NCBI GenBank assembly: GCA_029560815.1
Contig: JAKQKF010000365.1
Span: forward strand, 1 to 40,267
Length of the DNA stretch: 40,267 nt
Direction of reading: 5' to 3'
DNA from: a bacterium
GTDB taxonomy: Bacteria > KSB1 > UBA2214
Each line of letters opens with the position of its first letter. Position 1 is the first letter of the stretch. The position numbers were made by a program, and so were the translations under genes. Positions 16,093-23,992 of the stretch are shown in pieces. Under the pieces are notes generated by a model. The model ran no database searches. It had not been told where the DNA came from and was given only the letters and a program-made list of their open reading frames with translations.

Positions 16093-18246
16093 ATGGAAGA
16101 AGTGTACCAAAAGGTATTCGAAGGGCTTGTGCGCCGGATACGGCGCTACAACCAGTCCATGGACGCGGCTGTGCTGCGCAAGGCCTTCGAGTTCAGCTAT
16201 GAGGCGCACCGGAATCAGCTGCGCAAATCCGGCCACAAATACTTCGAACATCCCCTCGAGGTCGCCAAGATCCTCACCGGTCTGAAAATGGACTATGAGA
16301 CCATCGCTGCGGCCATCCTCCATGACGTCGCTGAAGACACCGAATACAATGTCGCCCGCGTTGAAAGCGAGTTCGGCCCCAATATCGCCAGTCTCGTCGA
16401 CGGGGTCACCAAGATCTCAGATATCAAACTGCTCGAATTCGAGGAGCGTCAGGCGGAAAACTTTCGCAAGATGCTGCTCTCGATGGTCAAGGATATCCGG
16501 GTGATCATCATCAAGTTCGCCGACCGCCTTCACAACATGCGCACCCTCGAGTTTCTGCCGGAGAAGAAGCGGCGCCGCATCGCCCTCGAAACCCGTGAAG
16601 TCTACGCCCCGCTCGCCCACCGTCTGGGCCTGGCCAAGATCAAGTGGGAGCTCGAGGACCTCTCCCTGAAATTCCTCGAACCGGAAATCTATAACGACCT
16701 TGTCAAGCGGATCAACGCCACCCGGCGCGAGCGCGAACTGATCATCAGCCACGTCACCAAACCGGTGCGGGAAGCCCTGGTCGAAGCGCGCATCCACGCC
16801 CGTTTCGAAGGCCGCCCCAAGCATTTTTACAGCATCTATAACAAGATTGTCAAGCGCGGCATCGTCTTCGAGGAGATCTACGACCTCCACGCCATCCGCA
16901 TCATCGTCGAAAAGGTGGAAGAGTGCTACCACACTCTGGGCATTGTCCACTCCCTCTACACCCCGATCCATGAGCGTTTCAAGGATTACATCGCGATGCC
17001 CAAGAACAACGGCTATCAATCCCTCCACACCACGGTCATAGGCCCGGACGGCAAAAAGGTTGAGATTCAGATCCGCACCGAGTCCATGCACCGGACCGCC
17101 GAGGACGGCATCGCCGCCCACTGGCGCTACAAGGAGGGCCGCCTGCAGGAGGATGAGCTCGACAAGCACATGGGCTGGCTGCGTCAGGTGCTCGAGGCGG
17201 TGGATGACGAGGAGGTCGAAACCAGCTCGTTTATGGAGCATCTCAAGATCAATCTCTTTCAGGATGAGGTCTTTGTCTTTACGCCGCGCGGGGATCTCTA
17301 CCGTCTGCCGGCTCACTCCACGCCGGTCGACTTTGCTTTCGCCGTCCACACAGATATCGGGCTTCACTGTTTGGCCGCCAAAGTCAACGGCCGCATCGTA
17401 CCCCTCAGCCATCACCTGGTCAGCGGCGACACGGTGGAGATCATCACCTCCGCCAACCAGCGGCCCAACGAAGGCTGGCTGAGCTTCGCGACCAGCGCCA
17501 AGGCCAAAGGCCGCATCAAGAAATGGCTGCGCGACACCCAGTTCGAAAGCAGTGCCAGGCTGGGGGAGGAGATGCTCACCCGTGCGCTTAGCAGATTCTC
17601 CATCAAGCTGAAGGATGTCGATCTGGCTGATCTGGCCGGCAAATTCAACCTCAAAGAGGCACAGATGCTGTTCGCGGCCCTGGGCCGGGGGGAGATCAAA
17701 CTCGACGCGGTGGTGCACAAGATCATACCGGAAGACAAGCCGTCCGCCAACAATGAATCCCTCTTCAAACGCTTTATCGAACGGGCGCGCAAGTCGACCA
17801 AGGGGGTGAGCGTCGCCGGTATGGACAACATCATGCTCAGCTTCGGCAAGTGCTGCAATCCTGTGCCGGGAGATCCGATCACTGGCATTGTCACCAGGGG
17901 GCGCGGGATCGTTGTGCACACCAACAGCTGCAACAATCTGCTCCGTCTGATGCAGGAGACCGAGCGCATCATCGATGTCGCCTGGGATGTGGACAAGGAA
18001 AACCGCTTTCTCGCCGGGCTTTATATCCTCTGCGAGCGCCGCAGCAAGTTCCTTGCGGATCTTTCGGAAGCGGTGTCGACTTCTGACGGCATCATCGTCA
18101 GCGCCAACATGAATGCCGATGTCTCGCTGGTCAACTGCACGATCAGCGTTGAAGTCTATGATCTTGAGCATCTTAACCGGATTATCGCCAAAATCAAGAA
18201 AGTGGCTGGCGTGATCTCCGTCAGCCGCTGGTCAGAGCCTAAGTGA
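16093..18246 (+). CDS. Bifunctional (p)ppGpp synthetase/hydrolase (RelA/SpoT family)
   Basis: A 717-residue Rel protein that makes and degrades the stringent-response alarmone. The N-terminal hydrolase has an intact HD site (His53 in the HPLEV region, His77-Asp78 in ILHDVAEDT). The synthetase domain has KHFYSIYNKI and RFKDYIAMPKNNGYQSLHT; the R295-x-K297-D298 form is the one found in bifunctional enzymes, unlike the acidic ExDD of synthase-only RelA. TGS (DLYRLPAHSTPVDFAFAVHTDIG), a zinc-finger-type conserved Cys region (GKCCNPVPGDPI) and a C-terminal ACT domain follow. It is the last gene before a large AT-rich gap. Whether both activities work is inferred from motifs only. Confidence 0.95.
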   Translation: MEEVYQKVFEGLVRRIRRYNQSMDAAVLRKAFEFSYEAHRNQLRKSGHKYFEHPLEVAKILTGLKMDYETIAAAILHDVAEDTEYNVARVESEFGPNIASLVDGVTKISDIKLLEFEERQAENFRKMLLSMVKDIRVIIIKFADRLHNMRTLEFLPEKKRRRIALETREVYAPLAHRLGLAKIKWELEDLSLKFLEPEIYNDLVKRINATRRERELIISHVTKPVREALVEARIHARFEGRPKHFYSIYNKIVKRGIVFEEIYDLHAIRIIVEKVEECYHTLGIVHSLYTPIHERFKDYIAMPKNNGYQSLHTTVIGPDGKKVEIQIRTESMHRTAEDGIAAHWRYKEGRLQEDELDKHMGWLRQVLEAVDDEEVETSSFMEHLKINLFQDEVFVFTPRGDLYRLPAHSTPVDFAFAVHTDIGLHCLAAKVNGRIVPLSHHLVSGDTVEIITSANQRPNEGWLSFATSAKAKGRIKKWLRDTQFESSARLGEEMLTRALSRFSIKLKDVDLADLAGKFNLKEAQMLFAALGRGEIKLDAVVHKIIPEDKPSANNESLFKRFIERARKSTKGVSVAGMDNIMLSFGKCCNPVPGDPITGIVTRGRGIVVHTNSCNNLLRLMQETERIIDVAWDVDKENRFLAGLYILCERRSKFLADLSEAVSTSDGIIVSANMNADVSLVNCTISVEVYDLEHLNRIIAKIKKVAGVISVSRWSEPK

Positions 18247-18249
18247 ATG

Positions 18250-18353
18250 AAAAAAATGCATTTTTTTTGTCTTTTTTTACCCCTAAATGAATTTTTTTGT
18301 TGTCTTTTATCTAAAAAATGGTTATTTATGGTTATTAATTATAGTGTTATACT
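18250..18353 (+). promoter_or_regulatory. AT-rich phased A/T-tract region with -10 box for the HU/IHF-type gene
   Basis: Runs of 4-8 A or T lie at 18250-18256, 18261-18268, 18272-18278, 18292-18298, 18305-18308 and 18313-18318. Their centres are about one or two helical turns apart, the pattern of intrinsically curved DNA. TATACT (18348-18353) makes a good -10 box about 50 bases before the gene; no good -35 is visible. The first two runs form a perfect A7-TGCA-T7 palindrome that might also weakly end the upstream transcript. This is the longest AT-rich stretch in the window. Confidence 0.5.
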
Positions 18354-18404
18354 CTGAACGACACTCTTAATATGAATTCTGAAACCCAATCCTAGGAGCT
18401 GGCC

Positions 18405-18740
18405 ATGGCTGATGAGGCTTTGAAATCCACGATCACGAAAAAAGATGTAGCCAAGCGAACTGCGAAGATCGTGGGAGAAAAAATATATCTGACCGAAAAG
18501 GTGGTCGACGGCGTCTTTCAGGCACTGCGGGAGTTTATGTCCGAAGCCAATCCTGAAGTGCGCATCGAGATCCGTGACTTCGGTGTTTTTGAAGTCAAGA
18601 AAACCAAGCCCAAGCCCAAAGCCCGCAACCCGAAGACCGGTGAGATCATTTACGTTCCGGCGCGCCGTAAAACCCATTTCAAGGCGGGCAAGCTGCTCAA
18701 AGAGGTCTTGAAACAGCCGTTGGCCCCAGAGGATCTGTAA
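18405..18740 (+). CDS. HU/IHF-family DNA-binding protein
   Basis: A 111-residue relative of HU and integration host factor. It has an N-terminal extension of about 10 residues before TKKDVAKRTAKIVGEKIYLTEKVVDGVFQALREFM (dimerisation helices). DFGVFEVKKTKPKPKARNPKTGEIIYVPARRKTHFKAGKLLKE then forms the DNA-binding arms with the conserved RNPKTGE tip. It is longer than the HU at 1.9 kb, and AGGAG precedes its ATG. The DNA-bending role is inferred from the family. ruvX follows after about 30 bases. Confidence 0.92.
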   Translation: MADEALKSTITKKDVAKRTAKIVGEKIYLTEKVVDGVFQALREFMSEANPEVRIEIRDFGVFEVKKTKPKPKARNPKTGEIIYVPARRKTHFKAGKLLKEVLKQPLAPEDL

Positions 18741-18773
18741 ACCAACCTCGCCTGTGCGAGATCGCAGTCCGGT

Positions 18774-19253
18774 ATGGCAGATTTATCCCCTATTCCCGTT
18801 GAGCAGCTGCCTTTGGGACGCATTCTCGGGATTGATTATGGCGAGAAGCGCTTCGGCCTTGCGGTCAGCGATCCGATGCAAACCATAGCCTTTCCCCTGA
18901 TCACTCTGTTCCGAAAAGGGCAGGGATTTCCCGTTGAACAAATAATATCATCGGTGCAGGAGCAGGCGGCCGTCGCTTTGGTCGTCAGCCTGCCCCTGCA
19001 CATGAATGGCAGCCTGGGCGATAAGGCTGAAGCCGCCCAGGCTTTTGCCGCCCTGCTGGCTGAGGCCGCAGCCATTCCGGTCTTTACACAGGATGAGCGC
19101 TGGACAACAGCCAGCGCCCATAAAAGCCTGCATGAGCGCGGCCAGCAGCCATCGCGGCAGCGCGATAAAATCGACCAGATCGCCGCCGCCTTTATGCTGC
19201 AGGCCTTCCTCGACCGCATCCAGTTTCGCCGCAGGCATCCCTCCGGGAGTTGA
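18774..19253 (+). CDS. ruvX: RuvX/YqgF-family RNase H-like protein (putative Holliday junction resolvase/pre-16S rRNA nuclease)
   Basis: A 159-residue protein with the YqgF RNase H-like fold. GRILGIDYGEKRFGLAVSDP near residue 15 carries the first catalytic Asp, VVSLPLHMNGSLGDKAE is the middle motif, and FTQDERWTTASA supplies the acidic residues; a late DKIDQIAAAFMLQ carries the last Asp. The family is annotated as a Holliday junction resolvase and has been shown to process the 5' end of 16S rRNA in E. coli. The first 13 residues extend beyond the usual start. A gap of about 120 bases follows. Confidence 0.92.
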   Translation: MADLSPIPVEQLPLGRILGIDYGEKRFGLAVSDPMQTIAFPLITLFRKGQGFPVEQIISSVQEQAAVALVVSLPLHMNGSLGDKAEAAQAFAALLAEAAAIPVFTQDERWTTASAHKSLHERGQQPSRQRDKIDQIAAAFMLQAFLDRIQFRRRHPSGS

Positions 19254-19373
19254 CCGCTCCCGCTTCGCATTGATCATCGCCCGTCAACACGGCTCATCCA
19301 GCTCTCCACCGCCCACGGCGCCGGCTCCCCGGCGGATGATGCCAGCGTACAGGAACACAGGATTGCTGCTACT

Positions 19374-20924
19374 ATGAAAAGAAACCTGCTCCTCAGCGTG
19401 CTCACGGCCGTCATGCTGGCCTTCGCCTTGCCACCCTTTCGCACCGGTTTCATCGGCTGGTTCGCCCTCTATCCCTTTTTCCTCCTCCTCGAGGGTAAAA
19501 CCGCCGGCGAAGGCATGCGCTGGAGCTACCTGACCGGCCTTTTCATCTGCATCACCACCCTCTACTGGATCGCGAATGTCACCCAGGCTGGCTTTATCGC
19601 AGCCATACTGATCATCCCGTTTGCCCTGACTCTCTATGGCTTGCTGCACATCCTCCTGCTGCGCCGCTTCGGACGCAAGGCATGGCTGCTGCTGCCTTTC
19701 CTCTGGCTGGCTATAGAGTACCTGCAGTCCCTCTCCGAGACGGCTTTTCCGTGGAATTATCTGGGTTATACCCAGTCCTACTATCTTCCCCTTATCCAGT
19801 TCGCTGAATACACCGGGATCTGGGGTGTCAGCCTCTGGGTCTTTGTTCTCAATGTGCTGATCTGGCTCACCGCCCGCGAATTCACCAGCCGTCCGAGCCG
19901 GCAGCGCGTCCTGCTGGCGCTGGCGCTGCTCATCGTCCTGCCGGCGCTGCACGGTCTCTTTGTGCTGCGCCGCCCCCAGGATAGCGGCCGGCCGGTCACC
20001 CTGGCGCTGTTGCAGGGCAATGTCGATCCTTTTGAAAAGTGGGAAGTGGGCAGCACCGACAGGAATGTCGCCCTCTACGAGGCCATGTCTCGCGACGCTG
20101 CGGCCGGAAATCCCGACCTGATCGTCTGGCCAGAAACGGCGATGCCTTTTTTCCTCGGCAGCGAGCCGCGCTATCTGCGCCGTCTGCACAACTTTGTTGA
20201 TTCGCTGCAGATTCCGCTGCTGACCGGCGGCCTTGATTACCAGTTCACCGACGACACCTCCTATTCCTATTACAATGCCGCCTTCCTGATCGAACCTGGA
20301 TCCAGATTTTTGACCTCCTATCGCAAAATGCGCCTGGTCCCGGGCTCGGAACGCATCCCGTTCCGCGACTACTTCCCCTTTAACTATCTCAAGGAGTGGC
20401 TCTCCGATCTCGAACTCGGTGTGGGGGACTATACGCCCGGAGAAGAGTTTACCGTTTTCAGTGTCCGGCCGGCGCAAGGCGGGGCGGATGCGCCGCCGGT
20501 GCTGCTCTCCACACCCATCTGTTTCGAATCGGTTTTTCCCGACCTGATCCGCCGGTTCGCCGGCAACGGCGCCGGCATGCTCTGTATCATCACCAATGAC
20601 GCCTGGTTCGGCCGCACATCGGCACCCTTTCAGCATACCCGGTTCGCAGTCTTTCGCGCGATCGAAAACCGTCTCCCCGTAGCCCGCTGCGCCAACACCG
20701 GCATCTCCTGTTTCATTGATCCCTGCGGACGGGTGACGCAGAGCACACCTCTCTTCAAACAGGCGGCGATCACAGGACGGATCACGCTGCAAAGCAAGCG
20801 AACCCTCTATACCCGCTTTGGCGACTGGCTGGCCCACTCGTGTGCACTCATCGCCGCTGCAGGTTTGATCGGGGCCGGAATTCTCCATCTTCGGAGCGGA
20901 AAGAAACATGCGCAAGCGCGCTAG
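19374..20924 (+). CDS. lnt: Apolipoprotein N-acyltransferase
   Basis: A 516-residue inner-membrane enzyme that adds the third acyl chain to outer-membrane lipoproteins. The first about 200 residues are several hydrophobic helices (ALPPFRTGFIGWFALYPFF onwards) with the typical WPW-like region FPWNYLGYTQ. The periplasmic nitrilase-like domain keeps the catalytic triad: E254 (VWPETAMPFF), K318 (SYRKMRLVPG) and C383 (PICFESVF). NDAWFG and RAIENRLPVARCANTG follow, and a last membrane helix ends the protein. Its presence fits a diderm envelope. It overlaps the next gene by 17 bases. Confidence 0.95.
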   Translation: MKRNLLLSVLTAVMLAFALPPFRTGFIGWFALYPFFLLLEGKTAGEGMRWSYLTGLFICITTLYWIANVTQAGFIAAILIIPFALTLYGLLHILLLRRFGRKAWLLLPFLWLAIEYLQSLSETAFPWNYLGYTQSYYLPLIQFAEYTGIWGVSLWVFVLNVLIWLTAREFTSRPSRQRVLLALALLIVLPALHGLFVLRRPQDSGRPVTLALLQGNVDPFEKWEVGSTDRNVALYEAMSRDAAAGNPDLIVWPETAMPFFLGSEPRYLRRLHNFVDSLQIPLLTGGLDYQFTDDTSYSYYNAAFLIEPGSRFLTSYRKMRLVPGSERIPFRDYFPFNYLKEWLSDLELGVGDYTPGEEFTVFSVRPAQGGADAPPVLLSTPICFESVFPDLIRRFAGNGAGMLCIITNDAWFGRTSAPFQHTRFAVFRAIENRLPVARCANTGISCFIDPCGRVTQSTPLFKQAAITGRITLQSKRTLYTRFGDWLAHSCALIAAAGLIGAGILHLRSGKKHAQAR

Positions 20925-21942
20925 AAGCACAGCCGCACTACTCGCCGCTCTGCTGATCGGGTCGGTTGCGCCGGCCGGCGCCGCATCCCGCTCAAGCCGT
21001 TTTACGACCAACAGCTTGATCGCCCGGCCCGCAGGCATGGGATGGGCGAACAGTGCTCTGGCATCCGACCTCTCCGACGGCCTCTATAACCCGGCCACAC
21101 TCTCGACCTGGTCGGACGGCTTTCATATCTATCTCAACCCGGTTGGACTGGCTGCCGGGCTGAACCACTGGAACAGCCTTTTTACCGGCGGGGTTGCTTC
21201 ACCGCTTGACGAACTCGTCCGCTGCGGCCTCGTCATCAGGGGGATCTCCTGGCAGTCGCCGGTCGTATCCGTAGCGCTGCAGCTCAGCGAAACTCTGGCC
21301 GGTAATCCGGCCCTGCAGGAGCGGGGGCGCTTTTTCCCCGTCGACGGGCTGCTGGACCATACTTTTTCCCAGGCAGCGGTGCGCCTCCGCCTCGCGGAGC
21401 CTTTCGCCATCGGCGTTGCGGGCTATCTGGTCAACCGGGAGGGAGCGCTGCAAAGGGGAAAGGGGTATGGCGGCAGCTACGGCATGCTGATCCGCCCGGC
21501 GCCGTACTTTCACATCGGCGTGATGTATATTGACGTCCCGGACGACATGGCGGACTCGTTTCAGGCGCTGAACCGCACCATCGATGAATCGATGAACGTG
21601 GGGCTGGCTTTTTCACCGCAAAATTGCTTGCTTCTTTCGCTCGATGTGCGTAATGTATCAGAAGAGGACAAACCGGCAAAACGGGAGATCCATCTTGGGG
21701 GCGAGTGGCAGGCGGTGCCGTGGCTCCTCCTGCGCGCCGGCTGTTTTGAACAGCAGCCTGCGCGCCGTGCCGTATTTTGCGGTGGAGTAGGCCTCGGTAC
21801 ACCCGTGCGGAGTGATTCGAGACCGGAAGATGATACGGCCGGTTTCCCGCTCGCGCTTGACCTGCAGTATGGAGTGCAGTGTGATACCTCCGGGGAGGAA
21901 TGGCACTATTCCCATTTTCTGACCTGTTCAGTTTCTTTATAG
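20908..21942 (+). CDS. Predicted outer-membrane beta-barrel protein, unknown function
   Basis: A 344-residue protein with a signal peptide (MRKRARSTAALLAALLIGS, cleavage near AGAAS). RPAGMGWANSALASDLSDGLYNPATLSTW follows, resembling the start of the PorV/PorQ-type barrels (GMGxA..ALA.D..A.YNPA). The rest is made of alternating hydrophobic/polar segments with a terminal aromatic-rich strand (FLTCSVSL, C-terminal hydrophobic residue) as in outer-membrane barrels. I do not recognise a specific family. It starts inside lnt and is followed closely by another envelope-like gene and bamD, so a role in lipoprotein or outer-membrane assembly is plausible but only by context. Confidence 0.6.
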   Translation: MRKRARSTAALLAALLIGSVAPAGAASRSSRFTTNSLIARPAGMGWANSALASDLSDGLYNPATLSTWSDGFHIYLNPVGLAAGLNHWNSLFTGGVASPLDELVRCGLVIRGISWQSPVVSVALQLSETLAGNPALQERGRFFPVDGLLDHTFSQAAVRLRLAEPFAIGVAGYLVNREGALQRGKGYGGSYGMLIRPAPYFHIGVMYIDVPDDMADSFQALNRTIDESMNVGLAFSPQNCLLLSLDVRNVSEEDKPAKREIHLGGEWQAVPWLLLRAGCFEQQPARRAVFCGGVGLGTPVRSDSRPEDDTAGFPLALDLQYGVQCDTSGEEWHYSHFLTCSVSL

Positions 21943-21952
21943 GGAACCCGTT

Positions 21953-22573
21953 ACGTTAAAAAGAGTTATACACTGTGCACCGGTGCTGCTTCTGCTGATC
22001 CTGGCCCTTCCAGCGCCGGCGCAAGAGCCGCCGGCCAACCTGGAACTGCTCAGGCGGACGCTGGAACAGCAGCTTGCCGAGGTTGAACCCCATCTGGCGC
22101 TCGCTGATTCGTCTCTGCTCTGCTATGCTTCCCCGAAGGAGCAGGTGGACTGGGACTGGCTTTTTGAGCGCGTCCTGTTCGAGCAGCTGGGGGAGAGACG
22201 GGCTCTCCGTCTGCGCCGCGTCGATCCCGGTGAAATGGAGAGGCCCCTGCTCGCCTATGTCCCTGTGGAGATGGATATCCTCTACGAGGCCGCCGGTGGC
22301 AGCGGCCGCAGGATCATACGCACGGTTAAAAGCCGCCTCCATCTTAAATATCTGAACAGCAGCGGGGAACTCCTTTTTAGCCGCGAGCTGTCCGGGAGCG
22401 CCTGCGACACCCTCGCCCGCGACCAGATCGCGGCGCTTGAAGACCCGGCCATCCCCTTCACCATCGGGAAGCGGCCGCAGCCCTCCCGCCTCAGAAGGAT
22501 GGCTGAACCCGCCATTCTCGCCCTGATCACCGGCGGGATCATCTACCTTTTTTACTCCTTTCGCAGCAACTGA
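21953..22573 (+). CDS. Secreted or membrane-anchored protein of unknown function
   Basis: No family recognised. The frame encodes a signal peptide ending PAPAQ, an acidic middle region with a conserved-looking WDWLFERVLFEQLG, and a C-terminal hydrophobic helix (ILALITGGIIYLFYS) with a charged end, so it may be anchored in the membrane. The only standard start is GTG at 21983, which lacks a basic n-region. Extending ten codons upstream reaches an ACG with AGGGA at a 7-base spacing and gives a much better signal peptide starting (M)LKRVIHC. I therefore give the longer form, with the start uncertain. It lies between the unknown barrel and bamD, which suggests an envelope role. Confidence 0.55.
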   Translation, partial: TLKRVIHCAPVLLLLILALPAPAQEPPANLELLRRTLEQQLAEVEPHLALADSSLLCYASPKEQVDWDWLFERVLFEQLGERRALRLRRVDPGEMERPLLAYVPVEMDILYEAAGGSGRRIIRTVKSRLHLKYLNSSGELLFSRELSGSACDTLARDQIAALEDPAIPFTIGKRPQPSRLRRMAEPAILALITGGIIYLFYSFRSN

Positions 22574-22587
22574 ACTACAGGAAGATT

Positions 22588-23376
22588 ATGAAAACCTATG
22601 CCCGGATTCTTCTCACACTTTTTATCGGACTGATCGCCATCGCAGCCCTCGGCTGCGGCGGTACCAAAATGCGCGCCAATATGACCCTCGAAGAGCGCAT
22701 GGCCGCAGCCATGACACTCTATGAGAAGCGGGATTTTCTCGAGGCCAAAAATCAGTTCAGGGTGATCACCCTGAGCTACAGCGGCAGCAACGTCGCCGAC
22801 AAGGCCCAGTTCTATCTCGGCGAATGTCATTACGGCATGAAGGAATATATCCTCGCCGCCAGCGAGTACGAACGGCTGCTCAAGGTTTATCCCAACTCCG
22901 AGTGGGTGGATGACGCCAAATTCAAGCTGGGCATGAGCTATTTCAAGCTTTCGCCGAAATATTCGCTCGACCAGGACTATACGCACAAAGCCATTCGCGA
23001 ATTTCAGGAATTTCTTGAAGAGTTCCATCGCAGCGATCTGGTCAAACAGGTCCAGGAAAAGCTCACCGAGTGCCGGGAAAAACTGGCGCTCAAGGTCTTC
23101 GCCTCGGCCGAACAGTACTTCAAGCTGGGCTACTATGACGCGGCCGCCGTCTATTACAATGTAGTCCTTGATGAACACTATGATTCCAAATACAGCCCGA
23201 TAGCCCAGTATTATCTCGGCGAATCCTATCGCCATATGCGCAAGCAGAGCGAAGCGCTCGAGGCATTCAGGAAGATGGTCGACAAGTTTCCCGGTCACGA
23301 CCTGGCGAGCAAGGCCCAGCAGCGTATCACCCAGCTGCAGGGGGCCAATCCAGCCGCCGCCAAAGAGAAACCCTGA
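22588..23376 (+). CDS. bamD: Outer-membrane protein assembly factor BamD
   Basis: A 262-residue lipoprotein. The signal sequence ends in a lipobox-like AALGC with Cys23 as the lipidated residue. The rest is a series of TPR-like repeats typical of BamD/YfiO (AMTLYEKRDFLEAKNQFRVITLSYSGS, AQFYLGECHYGMKEYILAASEYERLLKVYPNSEWVDDAKFKLGMSYFKLSPKYSLDQDYTHKAIREFQEFL). BamD is the essential accessory lipoprotein of the BAM complex that inserts beta-barrels. The TPR number and length fit. Location after lnt makes sense, since Lnt matures such lipoproteins. nadD follows one base after the stop. Confidence 0.9.
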   Translation: MKTYARILLTLFIGLIAIAALGCGGTKMRANMTLEERMAAAMTLYEKRDFLEAKNQFRVITLSYSGSNVADKAQFYLGECHYGMKEYILAASEYERLLKVYPNSEWVDDAKFKLGMSYFKLSPKYSLDQDYTHKAIREFQEFLEEFHRSDLVKQVQEKLTECREKLALKVFASAEQYFKLGYYDAAAVYYNVVLDEHYDSKYSPIAQYYLGESYRHMRKQSEALEAFRKMVDKFPGHDLASKAQQRITQLQGANPAAAKEKP

Positions 23377-23377
23377 T

Positions 23378-23980
23378 TTGGCGGGAAAAGTAAAAAAACT
23401 GGCCCTCTTCGGGGGCTCGTTCAATCCGGTCCATCTCGCCCATCTGATCATCGCCGAGAGGGCTGCCGATGCCTTGGCCGTCGATCGTCTGCTCTTCATG
23501 CCCTGTTCCGTGCCCGCACTGAAATCGGATGACCAGATGGTCGCGGGCGAACACCGTCTCGCCATGGTCCGGCTCGCCACCGCGGGCAATCCGCGTTTCC
23601 GCGCCAGCGATCTCGAACTGCGTCGCGGCGGCCGGTCCTACACCGTCGAGACTCTGAATGAGCTGAAACAGAAGCACGGGCTCGACCGCGCAGGCCTTTT
23701 TCTGGTCATCGGCGGGGACAATCTCGCCGATCTGCTCTCATGGCGTGAGCCTGAAGAGATCAACCGGTTGTGCCGCATCGTTGTCGCCGACCGCCCCGGC
23801 GTCTCCTACAGCGGCCGCATCCCGGCATATGTCGATGACATCATCGTCGTCGATACTCCGCTGATGAACCTTTCGTCGACCGATATCCGCAGACGCCTCC
23901 GGGAGGGCAAGTCGATCCGTTATCTGGTTCCGCCGGCCGTCGAGCGCTACATCGTCCGCCATCAACTTTACCTGGGCTGA
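23378..23980 (+). CDS. nadD: Nicotinate-nucleotide adenylyltransferase
   Basis: A 200-residue enzyme that adenylates nicotinate mononucleotide to deamido-NAD in NAD synthesis. The nucleotidyltransferase signature LFGGSFNPVHLAHL contains the HxGH-like motif (here HLAH), and the C-terminal SSTDIRRRLREGKSIRYLVPPAVERYI is the ISSTxIR motif. The start is TTG, one base after bamD. Together with nadK upstream it covers two NAD(P) steps in the window. Confidence 0.94.
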   Translation: MAGKVKKLALFGGSFNPVHLAHLIIAERAADALAVDRLLFMPCSVPALKSDDQMVAGEHRLAMVRLATAGNPRFRASDLELRRGGRSYTVETLNELKQKHGLDRAGLFLVIGGDNLADLLSWREPEEINRLCRIVVADRPGVSYSGRIPAYVDDIIVVDTPLMNLSSTDIRRRLREGKSIRYLVPPAVERYIVRHQLYLG

Positions 23981-23992
23981 CAGAGGGACCCG

